Positions 23,768 through 32,767 of a stretch of DNA of 64,000 nt are shown here, piece by piece. Origin of the DNA: Nocardia jejuensis NBRC 103114 (GTDB taxonomy: Bacteria; Actinomycetota; Actinomycetes; Mycobacteriales; Mycobacteriaceae). Numbering within the stretch: position 1 is the first letter of the stretch; each line of letters begins with the position of its first letter. The DNA is taken from NCBI RefSeq assembly GCF_001613145.1, contig NZ_BDBU01000048.1:1-64000 (forward strand). The letters are read 5' to 3'. A model generated the notes under the pieces. It had not been told where the DNA came from and searched no databases. It saw only the letters and a program-made list of their open reading frames with translations. A program made the translations under genes and the position numbers.

Positions 23768-25325
23768 GACGTCCCGCCTCCGCCCGGACCGCCGGCGTCG
23801 GCGCGCCCACGGTGTACTGATACACATCGAGATCGAAATGCCGGTTCTGCCAGTACATCTCGCCGTGGGTGGACGGCCGGAACGGCGAATCCCCGTTGTT
23901 GTCGATGTAGTAGGTGTTGGATCCCTCGCACACCGGCGTGAACAGGAAGTTCTTCTCCTGTCGCCGCAGGCATTCGCGGTAGTACTCCTCGTGCACGTCC
24001 TGCCGGATCTCGATCTCGGTGGCGCCGCGCCGTTTCGACTCGGCGATCGCCCGGGCCAGATGCGCCGAGGTGGCCTCGATCATCCAGATGTAGGAACCGA
24101 GCACGAACCCGTACGGACCGGTGATGGTGAAGGCGTTCGGGAAGCCCGGCACCGTCACCCCCTGATACGACTGGTACCGATTGTCGGTCCAGAACCGTTC
24201 CAGGTCCTTTCCGCCGCGCCCGCGCACCGGGAACGGCGGGACAGCGCCCCGATCCCAGAGCTTGAATCCGGTGGCGCAGACCAGCACGTCGATCTCGTGT
24301 TCGACGCCGTCCGCGGTCACCACGCCGCGCTCGGTGACCCGCTCGATCGACTCGGTCACCAGCGTGACATCCGGGCGATCGAAGGTCCGCAGATAGTCGT
24401 TCGACATCGACGGCCGCTTGCAGCCCAGACCGTAACGGGGCATGAGCTTCTCGCGCACCTGCGGATCCCGGACCTGCGATCGCATCCACCGCCGGATCGG
24501 CGCCTCGGCGAGTCTGCGGCCGCCGGCCGTCAGCCAGGCGGGCCCCGCCACCATGCCGCTCATGGCCAGTTCGGTGCCGAGATTCCCGGCCAGCCGCAGT
24601 ACCGAGCGAATCCGCTTGCGCCCCAGCACCTGCCGGCCGAGCCACCCGATCTCGGCATCCGATTTCGGGAACACCCAGATGGGCGTGCGCTGGAACACCG
24701 TCAGATGCGCCGTCTCCCCCACGATCGCCGGAATCAGCTGCAGCGCGGTCGCTCCGGTGCCGATCACCGCCACCCGCTTGCCCGCCAGCGATACGTCGTC
24801 GTCCCACATGGCGGTGTGCAGCAGCGTGCCACCGAAATCGTTCAGCCCCTCGATCTCGGGCATCTTGGGCCGCTCCAGGCCGCCCACCGCGAGAACCACG
24901 TATCGCGCGGTGAGCTGTTGCCCTCCGTCGGTGCTCAAGCGCCACAGACTGTTCCGGTCGTCGAAATCGGCGGCCACGATGGTGGTGTTCAGCCGCAGCC
25001 GCGCGCGCAGCCCGTACTTGTCGACCATGCTCTCGGCGTAGTCGCGCAGTTCGGAGCCGGGCGCGAACACCCGCGACCAGTCCCCGCGCTGTTCGTAGGA
25101 GAAGCTGTAGATGAACGAGGGAATGTCCACCGCGACACCGGGATAGGTGTTGGCATGCCAGGTACCGCCCACCCGGTCCCATTTGTCGACGATGACGAAG
25201 TCGTGAATACCTTTGCGCTGTAATGCGATACCGGTTCCGATGCCGCCGAATCCGGCCCCGATCACGACAACCTCGTGATCGGGGCGAATCCCGGCAGACG
25301 CACCCCGGCCGACGTCTGTGCTCAT
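23748..25325 (-). CDS. Baeyer-Villiger-like flavin monooxygenase
   Basis: A 525-aa flavoprotein with two Rossmann motifs (GAGFGG near residue 23, GTGATALQL near residue 185) and a fingerprint region, FGGTLLHTAMWDDD, that keeps F-x-G-xxx-H-xxx-W of the BVMO signature but has Asp for the final Pro. GGTWHANTYPGVAVD is the usual FAD-contact block. It should oxygenate ketones to esters, and it belongs to a different branch from the EthA-like enzymes at both window ends. The ATG at 25325 follows GGAAG. It lies between the PF10118 genes and the SDR, consistent with an alcohol-ketone-ester degradation sequence. Confidence 0.92.
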   Translation of the reverse strand: MSTDVGRGASAGIRPDHEVVVIGAGFGGIGTGIALQRKGIHDFVIVDKWDRVGGTWHANTYPGVAVDIPSFIYSFSYEQRGDWSRVFAPGSELRDYAESMVDKYGLRARLRLNTTIVAADFDDRNSLWRLSTDGGQQLTARYVVLAVGGLERPKMPEIEGLNDFGGTLLHTAMWDDDVSLAGKRVAVIGTGATALQLIPAIVGETAHLTVFQRTPIWVFPKSDAEIGWLGRQVLGRKRIRSVLRLAGNLGTELAMSGMVAGPAWLTAGGRRLAEAPIRRWMRSQVRDPQVREKLMPRYGLGCKRPSMSNDYLRTFDRPDVTLVTESIERVTERGVVTADGVEHEIDVLVCATGFKLWDRGAVPPFPVRGRGGKDLERFWTDNRYQSYQGVTVPGFPNAFTITGPYGFVLGSYIWMIEATSAHLARAIAESKRRGATEIEIRQDVHEEYYRECLRRQEKNFLFTPVCEGSNTYYIDNNGDSPFRPSTHGEMYWQNRHFDLDVYQYTVGAPTPAVRAEAGRREAQQH

Positions 25326-25353
25326 GTTCTTCCGCTCTTTCATCGGGCGAGCC

Positions 25354-26232
25354 TCAGCCGATCCGGTCGTTCAGTTCGCCACGCGCGCCGAACAGTTCCT
25401 GCCGCCAGTGCTCGAGCAGCGCCGCGGTGTCGACGTCGTCGGGATGGAATCCGGGCCGCATGTAGGGCCGGATCTCCTTCATGAGCCCCTTGACGATCGG
25501 CCCGCGATAGAGCCGAATCGACTGCCGCATCACCTTGATCGGCCGCCAGCTGCGCGGATCGGACAGGATGGAGGCGGCGACACCGAGCGAGACCACCGGA
25601 ATGGTGAGTGCGTACGTCCCCGCCATGAGCACGATGCGCACCGTCTCCGAACCACCGGTCGCGCGGTATACGTCGAACGCGACCGATTTGTGCTCGAGCT
25701 CTTCGAAAGCGTGCCAGTTCAACAGATTCCATACTTCGGGATCACCCGGAATGTCCTGGATCGCCTCGCTGCCGAGCACCCGGGCCGCCAGCGTCGAGGT
25801 GTAATGCTCGGCGAGAGCGGTGACCGCCAGATGCACCTGGCGCGGCACCAGGTTCTCGACCGTGATCAGCGCGCGCTCACGCCGCGCGCCGGGCTCGAAC
25901 GTGAACGCCCGCACGATGGGGAAACCCATCTCGATCAACTGGTCGTTGAGGGCGCGGTGCTGCTGACCGTGTACGGCCTCCTGGCCGATGAAGCCGGCGA
26001 CCCGCTTCTTGAGCACCGGATCGGTGATCTCACCGGAGAATTTGCGCACCGAGCGGATGAAGGATTCCTCGCCGGGCGGAAACGCGCCGGACAGGACCGA
26101 GATGAGGTGCGTGAGCGGAATGTCGTCCTGAACGAAGTGATGCGTCATCGGTTCGGGCTGACCGAACCGGAATCGCATGCGCCGCACCCTGGGGTAGGCG
26201 TCGATGGGCTTGATGTCCTGACCGATCGTCAT
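25354..26232 (-). CDS. PF10118 family protein, putative diiron enzyme (copy A)
   Basis: A 292-aa protein of the family usually labelled metal-dependent hydrolase (PF10118). It shows a complete carboxylate-bridged diiron ligand pattern: Glu55/Glu56 (GEESF), E85-A-V-H88, Glu142 (AEHY) and E178-L-E-H181, in four predicted helices, plus a hydrophobic pair near residue 205. It is about half identical by eye to its tandem neighbour. The ATG at 26232 has GAAAGG upstream. It is the second gene of the operon, and the 2Fe-2S reductase three genes on offers an electron donor. I infer an oxygenase or hydroxylase more readily than a hydrolase. Confidence 0.85.
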   Translation of the reverse strand: MTIGQDIKPIDAYPRVRRMRFRFGQPEPMTHHFVQDDIPLTHLISVLSGAFPPGEESFIRSVRKFSGEITDPVLKKRVAGFIGQEAVHGQQHRALNDQLIEMGFPIVRAFTFEPGARRERALITVENLVPRQVHLAVTALAEHYTSTLAARVLGSEAIQDIPGDPEVWNLLNWHAFEELEHKSVAFDVYRATGGSETVRIVLMAGTYALTIPVVSLGVAASILSDPRSWRPIKVMRQSIRLYRGPIVKGLMKEIRPYMRPGFHPDDVDTAALLEHWRQELFGARGELNDRIG

Positions 26233-26269
26233 TGGTCGGCCTTTCTCTGAGCTGTGTTGTTGCTTTCGA

Positions 26270-27130
26270 CTACTTGAGGTGATCGACAAGCACGCCGTTC
26301 TCGCCGAAAAGCTCTGTCTGCCAATGGCTCAGGAGCTGGTCGGTATCGATGTCGTCGGGGTGGAAACCGGGTCGCATGTACTGGGCCAGCTGCGGCAGCA
26401 GCCCGCGGAAGATCGGGCCCCGGAACAGTGAGTACGCCTCGCGGGCGACCCGCAGGGGGCGGCGGCGGGCGATCGGATCGCGGGCGAGCGACACCGCCAG
26501 CGCCCCGTAGGTCAGCGGCAGCGTGATCGCGTACATCGCCGCCATCACCGCGATCCTGGTGCCCTCGGTGCCGCCGGCCGCCCGGAACGCGTCGAAGGCC
26601 ACCGATTTGTGCTCGAGTTCCTCCATCGCATGCCAATTGAGCAGATTCCAGAACTCGGGCTCGGCCGGAATCGACTGGATCTCGTCACTGGTGAGCACCC
26701 GTTCGGCCAGCACCGCGGTGTAGTGCTCGGCCGCGGCGGTCATGGCCAGATGCACCATTTCCGACACGGCGCCCTCGATTCGGAGCATGCGCCGCAACTG
26801 GTCCTCGGTATCGAGCCAGCCGATGGGATATCCCAATTCGACCAGCTTCTCGTTGAGTTTGCGGTGCTCGTTGCCGTGCGTGGCCTCCTGGCCGACGAAG
26901 CCGGCGATCCGCTTCTTCAGGGTCGGATCGGTGATCCTGTCGGCGATGCGCCGGACCGAGCGGATGAAGGATTCCTCGCCGGGCGGGAAGCTGCCGGACA
27001 GGCCGGCGACGAAGTGGCTGAACACCATATCTCCGTCGACGAAGTATTTGCGGTCCGCGGACTCCGGTTGATCGAAGCGGAAGCTGATGCGCCGCGCCTT
27101 GGGATAACCGGTGGGAGTGAGTACTGCCAT
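26270..27130 (-). CDS. PF10118 family protein, putative diiron enzyme (copy B)
   Basis: A 286-aa paralogue of the following gene, evidently a tandem duplication. The ligand set is conserved: Glu52/Glu53, E82-A-T-H85, Glu135 and E171-L-E-H174. The shared blocks SFPPGEESFIRSVR and WNLLNWHAMEELEHKSVAFD mark the family. It is first in the operon. The ATG at 27130 is preferred over one nine bases earlier, because the AGG site then has normal spacing. A palindrome at 27155-27169 and a divergent TetR gene lie upstream, so transcription is probably repressed until a lipid or ketone inducer binds the regulator. Confidence 0.85.
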   Translation of the reverse strand: MAVLTPTGYPKARRISFRFDQPESADRKYFVDGDMVFSHFVAGLSGSFPPGEESFIRSVRRIADRITDPTLKKRIAGFVGQEATHGNEHRKLNEKLVELGYPIGWLDTEDQLRRMLRIEGAVSEMVHLAMTAAAEHYTAVLAERVLTSDEIQSIPAEPEFWNLLNWHAMEELEHKSVAFDAFRAAGGTEGTRIAVMAAMYAITLPLTYGALAVSLARDPIARRRPLRVAREAYSLFRGPIFRGLLPQLAQYMRPGFHPDDIDTDQLLSHWQTELFGENGVLVDHLK

Positions 27131-27154
27131 GGTCGCCATCCTCAGTGGAACTCT

Positions 27155-27169
27155 CAGTACCTAGTACTG
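27155..27169. promoter_or_regulatory. candidate TetR operator
   Basis: CAGTAC-CTA-GTACTG is a perfect 6-3-6 inverted repeat, 25 bp before the start of the PF10118 operon and 86 bp before the divergent tetR start. Position and symmetry fit autoregulation plus control of the operon by that TetR protein. Confidence 0.6.
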
Positions 27170-27254
27170 GATGTTCGATGTGTGGCAAGTGTAGGATTGT
27201 CCCAGACAGCAGGCAAGGGGTTTCGCCATAACGGATCGAATTACACTCTGGCCC

Positions 27255-28004
27255 ATGGCCCCGCAACCTCACGACGAGCTTCCGGCCGACCGGAAGGGAG
27301 ACGCCAGGTACGACCGATGGCACAGCCATCGCACCTCGGTCCGGGCCGAGTTGATCGAGGCGACCATTCGCGCGATCGACGCGCACGGACCTGATCTGTC
27401 CATCGACGATGTGGTCAAAACCGCCGGTATCACCCGCCCCAAGCTCTATCGCTTCTTCGGCGACAAGGTCGAGTTGCTGGCCGCGGTGAGCGGGCGGGTG
27501 CAGCAGCTCATCGTCGAACGCGTGACCCCGAATCTGAACCCCACCGGGCCGGCGCGCGAGGCGGTGCGCACGGCCCTCGGCGCGTACATCGACCTGGTGG
27601 CCGAGCGCCCCAACCTGTTTCGCTTCATCGTCAGCTCGCATGTGGTCGCGGCCTTCGGCGCGAGCCGTCTGCTGGAGGACGGCCGGCCACTGTCCGATAC
27701 GGTCGCGACGTTCTTCTCCGGCGTCCTGCGGATGCACGGCGCGGACGGCGCGCACACCCAGTTCGCCGTGGACGCCATGCTCGGCGCCGTCGGCCTGGGA
27801 GTGCTTCGCTGGCTCAACGATCCGGCCATCACCGCCAAGGAGCTCACCGAGGAGCTCGCCGCCTTCGCCTGGGGCGCGCTCTCGGCCACCGCCGAATCCC
27901 GGGGCCTGACACTGGATCCCGACGCACCTCTGGTCGGCGCGGTCCTGTACGCCGATGCCGGGGCCAAGATCGACACCGACACCGCCACCGCCACCGAGAG
28001 CTAG
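27255..28004 (+). CDS. TetR-family transcriptional regulator
   Basis: A 249-aa repressor-type protein. The helix-turn-helix lies at about residues 40-75 (IDDVVKTAGITRPKLYRFFGDKVELL). The ligand-binding domain is all-helical and hydrophobic, as expected for a lipid-like effector. The unconserved first 25 residues are charged. It is divergent from the PF10118/BVMO/SDR/reductase operon across a 124-bp gap containing a palindrome, so it is the obvious regulator of that operon. Its stop overlaps the stop of the next, convergent TetR gene by three bases. Confidence 0.9.
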   Translation: MAPQPHDELPADRKGDARYDRWHSHRTSVRAELIEATIRAIDAHGPDLSIDDVVKTAGITRPKLYRFFGDKVELLAAVSGRVQQLIVERVTPNLNPTGPAREAVRTALGAYIDLVAERPNLFRFIVSSHVVAAFGASRLLEDGRPLSDTVATFFSGVLRMHGADGAHTQFAVDAMLGAVGLGVLRWLNDPAITAKELTEELAAFAWGALSATAESRGLTLDPDAPLVGAVLYADAGAKIDTDTATATES

Positions 28005-28546
28005 CGCACGAACCGCTCCACCATCCGCCGTTCGCTCGCCGCGTCCGGCAGCGGCCACACCAGCAGCGACAGCACCACCCGCACGATCCATTGCGCCGCT
28101 TCGTCATCCGGTGCGATCCCGGTGAGCATTGTGGCGATCCGCCCCAATTCCGTTGAGGAGGCGAAGACTTCGTCGGAACCACCGGCCCGCTCCGCGAACC
28201 ATCGCGCCAGCGCCGGATCCGAGCGCACCGCCGTCACCGAGGCCAGAATCGCCTCCACGATCCGACGCGAGCCCTCGTACCGCCGCACGGCCGCCGCGAC
28301 CCGCTCGGTCACCGCGACCGCGGATTTGGCCATGACGGCATCGATCAGCGCCGCTCGACCGGGAAAATGCCGATACAGCGTCGCCCGCGAACAACCTGCC
28401 CGCTCGGCGATGTCGTCCATCCCGACTTCGTCGAACCCCCGCGCCAGAAACAGCTCGCTCGCGATGGCCACGATCCGATCCGCGGCGAGGGACCGCCGCA
28501 CCCCGCCCGCCAGCCAATCGACCCGCTGTTCACCACTCACTGCCAC
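28001..28546 (-). CDS. TetR-family transcriptional regulator
   Basis: A 181-aa TetR protein with its helix-turn-helix at about residues 30-60 (GMDDIAERAGCSRATLYRHFPGRAAL) and a compact helical C-terminus. The start is uncertain. I use the GTG at 28546; a GTG six bases downstream or a TTG at 28597 are alternatives, none with a strong ribosome site. It converges with the other TetR gene and is divergent from the nitronate monooxygenase gene 265 bp away, which is its likeliest target. Confidence 0.82.
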   Translation of the reverse strand: MAVSGEQRVDWLAGGVRRSLAADRIVAIASELFLARGFDEVGMDDIAERAGCSRATLYRHFPGRAALIDAVMAKSAVAVTERVAAAVRRYEGSRRIVEAILASVTAVRSDPALARWFAERAGGSDEVFASSTELGRIATMLTGIAPDDEAAQWIVRVVLSLLVWPLPDAASERRMVERFVR

Positions 28547-28811
28547 GCTCGCTGTCTCTAGAGCCCTGTGTGTTTCCGGAACGTCGCGTGTATCCAAGGC
28601 TCGGTGTCGTCCGAACCTCCGAACCCTACGGTCGCATCCTGAGACAACCCACCTGTTTCGTCCACCCTCGATTCACTCGATATCGGCGTCATTTCCGGTG
28701 ACGCACAGGCCTGGAGACACAGCTCAGCGAGACGCCCGCCGGCCCCACTGGCAAGATGTGAATAGTGCCTCGCACGCTTGGTTACACATATCACCGAAGG
28801 AATACGCGTCC

Positions 28812-29783
28812 ATGAGCCTGCCGCCCATCCTGTCCGAACGTCTGCGGCTGCCCGCGGTCGCTTCCCCCATGTTCATCGTGTCCGGTCCGGAACTGGTCAT
28901 CGCGCAGTCGCGCGCAGGCGTCGTCGGGTCCTTTCCGTCGCTCAACGCGCGCACGAATGCCCAGTTCCGTGAGTGGTTGGTCCGCATCGACGAGGAGCTG
29001 GCGAAGCACGACGCCGACAACCCGGACCAGCCCTCCGCGCCGTACGCGGTGAACCTGATCGTGCATCGCAGCAACGATCGGCTCGAAGAGGATCTGGCCA
29101 CGGTGGTGGAGTTCCAGGTTCCGATCGTCATCACCTCGCTGGGTGCGCGGGCCGATGTGAACGAGGCTGTGCACTCCTACGGTGGCATCGTGTTGCACGA
29201 CGTGATCAACAACGTCTTCGCGCACAAGGCCGTCGAGCGCGGGGCCGACGGCTTGATCGCGGTCGCGGCGGGCGCGGGCGGCCACGCCGGCGCGCAGTCG
29301 CCGTTCGCGCTGATCGGGGAGATTCGCGACTGGTTCGACGGACCGCTGCTGCTCTCGGGGGCGATCGCGCACGGCCGCTCGATCCTGGCCGCACAGGCCG
29401 CCGGCGCGGATCTGGGCTACATCGGCTCGGCGTTCATCGCCACCGACGAGGCCAACGCGGTGCCCGGCTACAAGCAGATGATCGTCGACTCCAGCGCCGG
29501 AGACATCGTCTACTCCAACCTTTTCACCGGCGTGCACGGCAACTACCTGCGCCCCAGCGTCGCCGCCGCGGGCATGGACCCGGACAACCTCGCCCAATCC
29601 GACCCGTCCGCAATGAATTTCGGCACCGGCGACGTGACCGGCACCGGCGCCAAGCCCTGGCGGGACATCTGGGGCTCCGGGCAGGGCATCGGCAGCGTCG
29701 AGGCGGTGCTGCCGACGTCCGAGCTGGTGGCGCGCCTGGCCGCCGAATACGCCGAGGCGAAAGCGCGACTCGCGCGGCTCTGA
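28812..29783 (+). CDS. nitronate monooxygenase (2-nitropropane dioxygenase family)
   Basis: A 323-aa FMN-dependent TIM-barrel enzyme that oxidises nitronates or related toxic nitro compounds. Conserved blocks are the opening LRLPAVASPMFIVSGPELV, the FMN-phosphate loop AVAAGAGGHAG near residue 155 with the catalytic-site His, and GADLGYIGSAFIAT. The ATG at 28812 follows GAAGGA with good spacing, so the longer open frame upstream is not used. It stands alone on the plus strand and converges with the ChoD-like gene. It was formerly called 2-nitropropane dioxygenase. Confidence 0.92.
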   Translation: MSLPPILSERLRLPAVASPMFIVSGPELVIAQSRAGVVGSFPSLNARTNAQFREWLVRIDEELAKHDADNPDQPSAPYAVNLIVHRSNDRLEEDLATVVEFQVPIVITSLGARADVNEAVHSYGGIVLHDVINNVFAHKAVERGADGLIAVAAGAGGHAGAQSPFALIGEIRDWFDGPLLLSGAIAHGRSILAAQAAGADLGYIGSAFIATDEANAVPGYKQMIVDSSAGDIVYSNLFTGVHGNYLRPSVAAAGMDPDNLAQSDPSAMNFGTGDVTGTGAKPWRDIWGSGQGIGSVEAVLPTSELVARLAAEYAEAKARLARL

Positions 29784-29799
29784 GCGCGGCGCGCCCGGA

Positions 29800-31524
29800 T
29801 CAGTTGTCCACCGGCTCTTTTCGCGGCTCGTTGATCCCCACGATCGGCAGCCGCAGAGCCGCCGGAGCCGTGGGTGGCACGACCGGTGACCTGGGCGCGA
29901 TCGGGCTGATCCGCCGGTATCGGGCGCCGAGGCCGGGCCGCGGGTCGGCCTCACCCCGGTTCGGCCACAGCGATACCGCGCGTTCGGCCTGCGCCGTGAT
30001 CGTGAGCGACGGATTCACGCCCAGGTTGGCGGAGATGGTCGAACCGTCGATGATGTGCAGGCCCTCGTACCCGTAGAGCCGGTGATACGGGTCGACCACT
30101 CCGGTCTCGGGGCTGTCCCCGATGGCACAGCCGCCCAGGAAGTGCCCGGTCATCGGAATGTTCGCGATGCTGCTGGTGGCCGATCCGGTGGGGAATCCGT
30201 TGATCTTGTCCGCGACTCGGCGCGCCACCTCGTGACCCGAGGGGATCCACGTCGGATTCGGTTCGCCCTCACCCTGTCTGGTGGTCATCTTCCGGCCGAA
30301 CAGGCCCTTCCTGGTGTACGTCGTGATGGAGTTGTCGACCGACTGCATGACCAGCAGCCCGATCATCTCCTCGGACCATCGCCGGGGATCGTGCATCTTC
30401 ACCACGTCGCGCCGATTGCGGCCCAGTTCCCGCAACCACTTGCGCACTCGCGGCGGTTCACCGCTGACCATGGCGGTGGTCATCAGTGCGAGCGTATTGC
30501 TGCCCTTGCCGTAGCGCACCGGCTCGATGTGGGTGTCCTGATCGGGATGGATCGACGAGGTGATGGCGACGCCCCGGGTGAAATCGCTGTCGCGATCTCG
30601 GCTCCGAATCGACAGCAGCTCTTCGGAATTCGTGCGCGAGAGATAGCCGAGTCGCTCGGAGATGTTCGGCAGCGAACCCTTGTCGCGCAGCCGGTGCAGC
30701 AGTCGCTGGGTGCCGAGCGACGCCGCCGCGAAGATGACCTGCTCGGCGGTGAACTCACGACGCCGCTTGCGAACCCAGCGCCCGGTGCGGACCGTCTCCA
30801 CTGCGAACCCGCCGCCGTTCAGCGGCCGCACGTCGGTCACGGTGGTCAGCGGATGCACTGCCGCCCCGGCCTTCTCGGCCAGATAGAGGTAGTTCTTGAC
30901 CAGGGTGTTCTTGGCATTGTGGCGGCAACCGGTCATGCATTCGCCGCAGTGGGTGCAGGGTCGGCGATCCGGGCCGGCGCCGCCGAAGAACGGGTCGGGC
31001 ACATCGTGCCCCGGCCGGCACCCGGGCCCGCCGAAGAACACGCCCACCGGAGTGCTCCGGTAGGTGTCGCCGATCCCCATGTCGTCGGCCACCTCGCGCA
31101 GCACCCGGTCCGACGGTGTGGTGGCCGGATTCAGGGTCACGCCCAGCATTCGCTTGGCCTGGTCGTAGTGCGGCGCCAGTTCGTCCTTCCACTCGGTGAT
31201 GTGCCCCCACTGCGGATCGGCGTAGAACTTGTCCGGCGGCTCGTACAGCGTGTTCGCGTACACCAGCGATCCGCCGCCGACGCCCGCGCCGCTCATGACG
31301 AACGTGTCCTTCAACAGGGTCAGCCGCTGAATGCCGAAGCAGCCCAGGGCCGGGGCCCAGAGGAACTGCCGCGCCCGCCAGGAGGTCGCGGCGAATTCGT
31401 GATCCTCGAAGCGGCGGCCCGCCTCCAGCACTCCCACTCGATAGCCCTTTTCGGTCAGGCGCAGCGCGCTCACGCTGCCGCCGAATCCCGAGCCGATGAC
31501 GAGAACGTCGTAGTCGAAACGCAT
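29800..31524 (-). CDS. choD: ChoD-like GMC oxidoreductase (cholesterol oxidase family)
   Basis: A 574-aa flavoprotein very similar in layout to mycobacterial ChoD. It has the FAD motif GSGFGGSVSALRLTEKGYRV at the N-terminus, GAGVGGGSLVYANTLYEPP near residue 80, a Cys-rich segment CTHCGECMTGCRH near residue 195, and the C-terminal GMC block ISANLGVNPSLTITAQAE. ChoD is annotated as a 3-beta-hydroxysterol oxidase, but its true substrate in mycolata is debated. The ATG at 31524 has GAGGAG upstream, while a much longer open frame to 32160 has no supporting conservation. It is divergent from an AraC regulator. Confidence 0.9.
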   Translation of the reverse strand: MRFDYDVLVIGSGFGGSVSALRLTEKGYRVGVLEAGRRFEDHEFAATSWRARQFLWAPALGCFGIQRLTLLKDTFVMSGAGVGGGSLVYANTLYEPPDKFYADPQWGHITEWKDELAPHYDQAKRMLGVTLNPATTPSDRVLREVADDMGIGDTYRSTPVGVFFGGPGCRPGHDVPDPFFGGAGPDRRPCTHCGECMTGCRHNAKNTLVKNYLYLAEKAGAAVHPLTTVTDVRPLNGGGFAVETVRTGRWVRKRRREFTAEQVIFAAASLGTQRLLHRLRDKGSLPNISERLGYLSRTNSEELLSIRSRDRDSDFTRGVAITSSIHPDQDTHIEPVRYGKGSNTLALMTTAMVSGEPPRVRKWLRELGRNRRDVVKMHDPRRWSEEMIGLLVMQSVDNSITTYTRKGLFGRKMTTRQGEGEPNPTWIPSGHEVARRVADKINGFPTGSATSSIANIPMTGHFLGGCAIGDSPETGVVDPYHRLYGYEGLHIIDGSTISANLGVNPSLTITAQAERAVSLWPNRGEADPRPGLGARYRRISPIAPRSPVVPPTAPAALRLPIVGINEPRKEPVDN

Positions 31525-31595
31525 CTGTGGCTGTCTCCTCATCGATACCGGGCTGGTCGGTGTGATCACTCGCAACGCTACGACCTGCGGTTCCG

Positions 31596-31674
31596 CGGCC
31601 ATGAATGAGCGACGGCCAGATAATCGACAGTTTCGGCCATACTGTGGCAATGAAAGCACGGTGGCGATGAAAGC
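31596..31674. promoter_or_regulatory. repeat-rich divergent control region
   Basis: Between the ChoD-like gene and the AraC gene, CGGCCA occurs three times (31596, 31613, 31634; spacings 17 and 21). A 14-bp element GTGGC[A/G]ATGAAAGC then occurs twice (31644 and 31661; period 17). AraC-family regulators bind direct repeats spaced by about two helical turns, so these are candidate sites. Confidence 0.4.
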
Positions 31675-31683
31675 CCCGCCCGC

Positions 31684-32745
31684 ATGAGCACCGTCGAGGA
31701 GCCGGACGTCCGGACCTGGAACTTCCCGCGCGGTACCGCCAGCGTGGCGGTGATGACCGAATTCGCGGCCGAGCACGGCGTGGCGGCGCGGCGCGTTCTC
31801 GAGGGCACCGGGCTGTGCGCGGAACAGCTCACCGATCCGGATGCGCAGATTCCGGCGGAGACCGAACTGGCCGTGGTGCGGAATCTGGTTCGCCTCGTCA
31901 CCGATGTCCCGGCCCTCGGCGTGCAGGTCGGTCGCCGATACCGGATCAGCACGTTCGGCATCTTCGGCTACGCGTGCGTCACCAGTCCGACACTGCGCGA
32001 AGCTGTTTCGCTGGCGCTGCGCTACTACCGGCTCGGGTTCGCCTTCTGCACACCGATAGTCGAGTCGCGCCCGCGCGAGGTGGTCACCTGGATCCAGCAC
32101 GACACCATTCCCGCGGACGTCCGCCAGTTCCTGGTCGAACGCGACGTGGTCGCGATGCACCGGGTGATGAGCGATCTGCTCGGCTCACGCGTGAACCTGA
32201 CCCGTGCGGAGTTCGCTTATCCCGCAACCGATCAGGGCGAGCACATGCGGTCGCTGTTCGGCGTCCGGGCACGCTTCGACTCGGCCCTCACCATGTTCGC
32301 CATCGACCCGGACATCCTGGCTCAGCCGCTCCCCCGGGCCGATCAGCCCACGTGGACGGTCTGCGTGGGCCAGTGCCGCGACCTTCTGCATCGCCGCAGC
32401 GCCCGCACCGGCATCGCCGCGGAGGTCCGGGATCGTCTGCTTCCCCGCACCACCGCAACGGGTTTCGCGGCACCGCCCACCTTCGAAACCGTCGCCCGGG
32501 ACCTCAATCTCAGTGCCCGAACCCTGCGCAGGCACCTGGACGCCGCGGGCACCAGCTATCGCGCACTACTGGACGAGGTCCGCCGCACCCTGGCCGAGGA
32601 AATGCTCACCGCCACACCGCTGTCCGTGGACGACATAGCGATCCGGCTCGGGTACGCCGAAGCCACGCCGTTCATTCACGCCTTCAAACGGTGGACCGGC
32701 ACCACCCCGGCCGCGTACCGACGAAATCAGCTGCGGCCCAGGTGA
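31684..32745 (+). CDS. AraC-family transcriptional regulator
   Basis: A 353-aa regulator with an N-terminal arabinose-binding-like domain of the OruR/ArgR type (about residues 20-210) and a C-terminal double helix-turn-helix (LNLSARTLRRHLDAAGTSYRALLDEVRR and IAIRLGYAEATPFIHAFKRWTGTTPAAYR). This domain pairing is common next to fatty-acid and sterol oxidation genes. It is divergent from the ChoD-like gene and probably activates it. The start at 31684 is the first ATG after the repeats. Confidence 0.9.
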   Translation: MSTVEEPDVRTWNFPRGTASVAVMTEFAAEHGVAARRVLEGTGLCAEQLTDPDAQIPAETELAVVRNLVRLVTDVPALGVQVGRRYRISTFGIFGYACVTSPTLREAVSLALRYYRLGFAFCTPIVESRPREVVTWIQHDTIPADVRQFLVERDVVAMHRVMSDLLGSRVNLTRAEFAYPATDQGEHMRSLFGVRARFDSALTMFAIDPDILAQPLPRADQPTWTVCVGQCRDLLHRRSARTGIAAEVRDRLLPRTTATGFAAPPTFETVARDLNLSARTLRRHLDAAGTSYRALLDEVRRTLAEEMLTATPLSVDDIAIRLGYAEATPFIHAFKRWTGTTPAAYRRNQLRPR

Positions 32746-32767
32746 ATTACCGTCGTCGAGTGAACCC

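Noticed and set aside
26685..28091. 468-codon minus-strand frame spanning the TetR gene and the PF10118 gene
   Set aside because: It crosses a divergent promoter and is out of frame with the conserved PF10118 sequence.
29800..32160. 786-codon form of the ChoD-like protein
   Set aside because: The N-terminal 212 residues lie antisense to the AraC gene and have no oxidoreductase features. The FAD motif starts right after the ATG at 31524.
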